From Centroberyx gerrardi (lineage: Eukaryota > Chordata > Actinopteri > Beryciformes > Berycidae), in NCBI RefSeq assembly GCF_048128805.1, contig NC_136003.1, positions 28,488,885 to 28,552,884 of the forward strand: DNA of 64,000 nucleotides, given 5' to 3'. This document shows, piece by piece, positions 57,484 through 64,000 of this stretch; the first letter of the stretch is position 1, and every line of letters begins with the position of its first letter. Made by a program: the position numbers and the translations under genes. A model generated the notes under the pieces. That model was not told where the DNA came from. It saw nothing but the letters and a program-made list of their open reading frames with translations, and searched no databases.

Positions 57484-60400
57484 TGCTTCATTTTTAATCA
57501 CTCTCGAGTCAACTCTGGCTCTGTAGGGCAGAGGGTTCTCAAACCGGGGGCCGGGGTACCTGCAGGGGTCCGTCTTGGGCTCCCTGGCAAAATGAGGATT
57601 AGTTTAATTTCGCCGCACTTTAATTCACTAGAAATTATCCCAATTAGAGAATGTATAAATTAAAAATGACTATTGTAATAACAGGTGCGACTCTCACCAC
57701 TATAGGCTATCTCCTCACAGTAATGATAATACATTTGTAAAGCAGATGAACAGATGAAAATGAAGCAGACAAATCAAACAATACTTATGACAGCTGATTT
57801 CAAATAGAAATAGTGACACTTATTTACACGTTAGATGTATAAACTACATGAAGCCTGTAACAAATCTCTATGACAGTCAAAAATCAACATGACAAAGTTG
57901 ATAGAAATCAGTTTACATTGATATCTATCAAACGCAAGTCAACTCTAATTGCAAAATACAGTGAAGATGATTTATATAATTCAATAAATCATCAACATCA
58001 TTTCACCCTTTCACTCTCCTTTTATGTCAACAAGTTGGAGGTTTTTTTTTATCTGCTGATCAGTTTAAATAGACAGGATATCCTTCATCTGCTGCCCTCA
58101 GAGCCAGTGATTGGCTTCTTTTTCTCTTGTTCTGAAGTCTGCAGTCCGCTCTGCACTGAAATTTGTTTTGTAAATAATAAGTGGCTTTTCCTGAACTTTC
58201 CATATTCAATCTGATATCGTCCTAGCAAAAAAGGACAACAGAAGCCAGACAGCAAAATATGTTTTTTTTGTTCACAACAGAAGGGGTTGTTCAGTTACGG
58301 TTTGTGAGGTTGAATTTGAATTTTTATCCCTTTTGCTCATACCTTTAAAAGCATTGTACGGAGCACAAGGCAAACTGTGAGTGGCACTGAAGATAAGGCA
58401 CTGTGGAGTGTCTGACCCATTTAAAGCAGCGGTTGTGAGGAACGCACCGTGTTCCACATCCAACTTTGAAGAGGGGACAGGACTCCAGAGATGAGGAAGC
58501 CTTTTTTATTGCTTTACAGTTGCCTTTGTGGAGTGCCTCAGGAAACCACTCAGCCACACTAATAGAACGCTCAAGGGGCCAAACCTTTTTGTTTCTCCTT
58601 TTTCTCCCTTTCTGTCTTATGAACAAAAGTGCATTCCTTCACACACGCCCCCCTGTAAGTCCAAACGCTGGGTCCAACTTTTACTTTGTTACTGATTAAA
58701 TATATTCAGCGATGATGCCAGAACGGCGTGTTCTCCTTCATTGTCATCATATGTGCAGTATATGGACAAACTAACAAGCGTAGAGACAGAAAACCCCAAC
58801 AGAACCAAGACTAGACCAACTCCCAGACAGGCGTACTCAGACTTGAAGTTCTCATGTCGGGTCTATAGTCTACTCCCTGCTTCCAAGAGGGTGAAGGCTG
58901 ACAAAAAGCAAAAAAAAAAAAAGGCACAAGCCAATCACTAGAACCTGACAATACAAAGAGAGTGATGAGAGAGAGAGTGAGCAGGAACTTTCACTCTTAT
59001 CTTGTTTCTTCTCAACCCACAAAATTCGCCCCAAAGACGCATCTCATTGTCCAATTTCTTAGGGTCAGTGTTCCCGACCAGACTGGTTTTTGTTCATATC
59101 AGACTCTTCAGACCCCCCCCCAATCCTCCCACCCCCTATCACATCACCTCCAGGAGAGGTCAGAGGTCAGGATGAGAGCAGCCAAGCACAGTAACCTCAC
59201 AGAGAGACGGGTCAGGGAGGGCGGGCCGGCCTCGCCTCAGGACTGATAGGGATTAGGGCAAGAGGCAGGCAGAGTTGGTCGGTGGACTTGACAGACAGAC
59301 AGGCGGGTGGGCGGGTACACACACACACACACACACACACACAAATACCAGCCGCAGATTAATGAAATAGAGGGATTTACCAAAATAAGCCTCTGAGCTT
59401 CTGAATGCAAAACATATGAGCTGTTTGTTCAAATTCAAAGAGGTGCATTACAGCAGGAGTTAATGGGTGAAGTACTGATCCATAGGAAAACATACAAGAC
59501 TCTATTGTGCTTCATAGTTGCAACACCTCCTATACCGGCTCATGATCTGCATAAGGAAATGGACAAAATGAGACAATTTATTTCAACTCATTTACAGAGA
59601 TGAGATCATGATAAAAGAACCAGCAGTAGTCCTATGTGACGGGTTAAAATCAGTTCAAGGCCAAAATGAAGCTGTAGTTTGAATTTTTGCATATATTAGA
59701 ATAACTTTAACCTTTAATGAGCTCCAGCATAGATAACCACAACGAAAATACACACAAAAAAATCCCAGAAAATGTACAATTCATTCTTATTCCACTTTTT
59801 TTGGTGCTCAGAAGCAATGCCAGCTGTTGGACAGATGAGGGCGCAAGACACTATCCAATAACCGTCCAGACCAAGTTTCCAGGCAAACATACAGTAAAGT
59901 TCACTGGAATTGCAGCTGTTAATGTAAAGCTAGAGGGGAGGCTACATGTTTCCATCATGCACTTTAACTGTTAAATGGTTTGTTTAAAGATGAGGTGGTG
60001 GGAAGGACATATGTTATATGGGTAACACTTATGCATATGAGTGGCCATAAGGTATCATAAGGCATCACAAGTGCATAATAAACACATTGTGAGTGCATGA
60101 TAATTATTGTCGTCCAACCATGATATAATAAATACAATGTGCAAAAAATGTAGTCGGTTTAATATTTTGCGGGACAACTGTATATGACATTATACTAAAC
60201 TGAATGTCATTTTCTGATGTTTGTCCGATGATTATATTGTAAGAAAAGTTTATCTATGCTTCTAATGGGTTTATAATCTGCTTATAATGCATCACATAAA
60301 GTGTCACCAGTATATGTTTCTATTCAGTTCTCTACAGGTAGATCCATGACCCCAAAAATGTGTCTTTAGGCCTACTGCTGCTGACTCTAAATGTGTCTTT

Positions 60401-60603
60401 CCTGAGTGAAAGTAAATAAAAGCCGTACCACCCACTCCGCGTTATCGACCAGGTTTCTTAACAAGCCTCCGATTGCTTATTCACAGTTGCTTTCAGTCTC
60501 TCTCCACCGGGCCCCCGCAGCCGCAGGGCGTAGAAACTTTCAGTCGTGTGTTAACTCACACTGGACCAGTATTCAAAACTCTTGTCACGTATACAAATGG
60601 ATG

Positions 60604-60648
60604 GAGGGTGGGGGGTTGGGGGGGGTGGGGGGGGGGGGGGGGGGGGGC
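60604..60648. repeat. G-rich tract, potential G-quadruplex
   Basis: 45 bp almost entirely G with only a few T interruptions. Confidence 0.85.
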
Positions 60649-62009
60649 AGACTCGTGAGTCACAGGGGCAATATGGAGGTCAGCACGTGGGTTAGAAAAC
60701 AAGCAAGACATCCTGAGCAGCCCCCGGTAACAAAGTCCACTTTTGTGAAGACAGCTCGGTGTTAATCATCGCCTACAGAGCGTTAGTGTTGCCCTGCCCC
60801 TTCCAGGTCTTGTTCTGGTGGAGAAATGCCACCAAGGAGGTCTCATAAAGCAATCCAAAAGCTGGTTTACTGACAACAGCAAGTCAGGGCAGATGACTGG
60901 ACAGCACCTCCAGGAAATGAGCATGAGAGCATAGTTAGGGTTTTAGATTTCATGCATAAGTAAACACATGTGTAGATCGGTGAGGTTTTACTGTGGAGTA
61001 GAGGAGAAATTAAGTTTAACCTCAAAAAAACAGCCTCTGTTTACCTCTAGGTAACTTGTGGGTTTGAGGGAAAACGTGTCACACTGGAAATGAGGCAAAA
61101 TGGCTCCTTTTGCTTGCAGCTTTGCTCTTGCATCAGGCTGGAATAGTGTAAAATGTCCCTGTGGTAGATGCAATTTAAATAAGCATCATGTAATCATCAC
61201 TGGGATTCACACCTAAACTGTCAGGCTTTCCTCAGGGTGTGAGGTTTTTTTAGCCCGGGCTCCAATCCACTGTTGGCCGGCATCAAGCAACATTCAGGTA
61301 ACACCTTCTTACAATACATAATAGATAGCCTTCCTCTGTCACATGCTTTCACCTACACCCAAGCTGAATTATTCAGCCCAGCAGCAGCAGAAAGACAGCT
61401 TGATAAGCTGCGGCCAAGAGCTGCACTCAGATGATATGAAGAATTAGGGCTGATCCATCAGAAGAACCGTTAGCCACCTTCCTCATTCATTTGACTTTCA
61501 GTTTATTACAGGGGAGAAAAGTATAGTGTACTGGAGTCAGACAGGCCCATAGCTCGCTGTAGGACTCCACAGCCTTGCACACATTATGAAGCTCACTTCA
61601 CATGTTCACATATAGGCCCACATGTCTCATTATCCATGACTAAGGATGACAGCCTACATTACAAATTATGTTTACATTACACCCTGTTTTGCAAGATATT
61701 CAGGTCTTGAAATGTAATAACAAAAACAACAATAATACTTATCTATGGAGTAGACTACTTATCTAGAAACATAATTTACAAAGTGCTTTACAGGAAAGCA
61801 ACCAAGAATAGTAAATAATATATAATGAAGAGATAAGAAAGCTCTGATGATGAGTGATTCAAAACATTGAATTTGGTGGACTAAGTTCCACAGTCTATAG
61901 GAACCTTGACGGCAAAAACACTTTTATTCTATAGTTTGTGCGTACTGAGAAGATTTAATAATCAAGTAGCACTTACATGTCAATAAAATTTCAATTTTTA
62001 AAATGGGTT

Positions 62010-62150
62010 CTCCTGTTATTCCCACAATTTTCTCGAACCAAAGTAAACCATTTAGGGCTGTAGCGAGCCGCGTAAACCAATCGTAAACGTTGAGATTTTA
62101 TTAAAATAATGTACTTGGTGGATCATTTGTATGCCGAAATTTCCAGTGTT
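62010..62150 (+). mobile_element. Fragment of the foldback family at 40017-40452
   Basis: Shares TTATTCCCACAAT, GATTTTATTAAAATAA-like sequence and CTTGGTGGATCATTTGTATG with the 40-kb copy. Confidence 0.55.
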
Positions 62151-62730
62151 TAGTAAATGGTGTTAAATTATAAACATTATATTCAGTATTTGACATAATG
62201 ATTCTCCCTATATCCCTATACACCCATAAACATCCATTATGGAAGCTAGGCTCCATAGCTGTGGACGTAAACAAAAATATTCACAATGTTTACCAATGTG
62301 GCCAACTGCCTACATGATTCATGTACCTGCAACATGAGCCGGCCAATTGGCTCCATGAATTCAGCCATATATCCAATCAAAGACGTTACGTCAGCGTAAC
62401 GGACATGATTGAAAGCGCGTGTATGTTAACCCTGGCTAAAAACAGAGGGCGGAGTTGTTAACATTAACACTGACTCCACTTGACTCCACTCACTGGCAGT
62501 GTTCTTGAGCACAAACCAAGCGCTCTAATGATTTGAAACGCTTCTCCGTGACAGCCAATGAGCGCTTTGCTAGTACTATCTCGCTCTCTAGCTGTCCAAT
62601 CAGCTGCTGACCTCGTCTTTGTTGTTGGTAATGACATGAAAATATTGTTGTTGCTGGAAGCTGCGGAGACAGAGGGGGGAGATTGGCAGGGAGGACTAGG
62701 TTTGAGGGGACTGGTTTAGAGATATTGTGA

Positions 62731-64000
<1,270 letters not shown>

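Overview
This window is fish genomic DNA, almost certainly from a ray-finned (probably percomorph) teleost. The genes are split by spliceosomal introns with GT-AG borders, the exon translations match vertebrate proteins known from human 17q25, and the spacers are full of microsatellites, short non-autonomous DNA transposons and LINE/SINE tails typical of fish. Nothing bacterial, viral or plasmid-like is present. The six-frame ORFs are mostly noise; the genes below were rebuilt exon by exon from splice sites, reading phase and family similarity.

Layout. (1) 2,848-10,096, minus strand: the first five coding exons of tmem104; its 3' part runs off the left edge. (2) 13,080-31,824, minus strand: three tandem Cys-loop receptor genes of the 5-HT3/ZACN type. 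Each has nine coding exons with the same phases and nearly the same exon lengths (443, 433 and 454 aa). (3) 33,137-40,682, minus strand: complete tsen54, 12 exons, 528 aa. (4) 40.7-53.4 kb: about 12.7 kb without a convincing coding gene; its right end is probably the foxj1 3' UTR. (5) 53,384-56,094, minus strand: complete foxj1, two coding exons, 496 aa, with a probable non-coding first exon and promoter near 57.1-57.5 kb. (6) 62,797 onwards, plus strand: first coding exon of ubald2, which continues off the right edge.

The genes do not form one pathway: a predicted amino-acid-transporter-like membrane protein, three ligand-gated channels, a tRNA-splicing endonuclease subunit, the master regulator of motile cilia and a small UBA-like protein. 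They are mainly a block of conserved linkage: human ZACN, FOXJ1, UBALD2, TSEN54 and TMEM104 all lie on 17q25. That linkage suggests the receptor array relates to ZACN, although its sequence looks at least as close to HTR3.

The most interesting observations are: the receptor array, in which the loop-B tryptophan used by 5-HT3 receptors is replaced in all three copies and the middle copy lacks the motif-bearing part of the M3-M4 loop; CA-repeat tracts directly behind three 5' splice sites; a pair of inverted X-box-like (RFX) motifs with CCAAT and TATA elements in front of foxj1; and a rich set of well-delimited transposons (perfect 8-bp target duplications, a perfect 27-bp hairpin, a nested insertion, a long foldback). 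No wholly new gene system was found.
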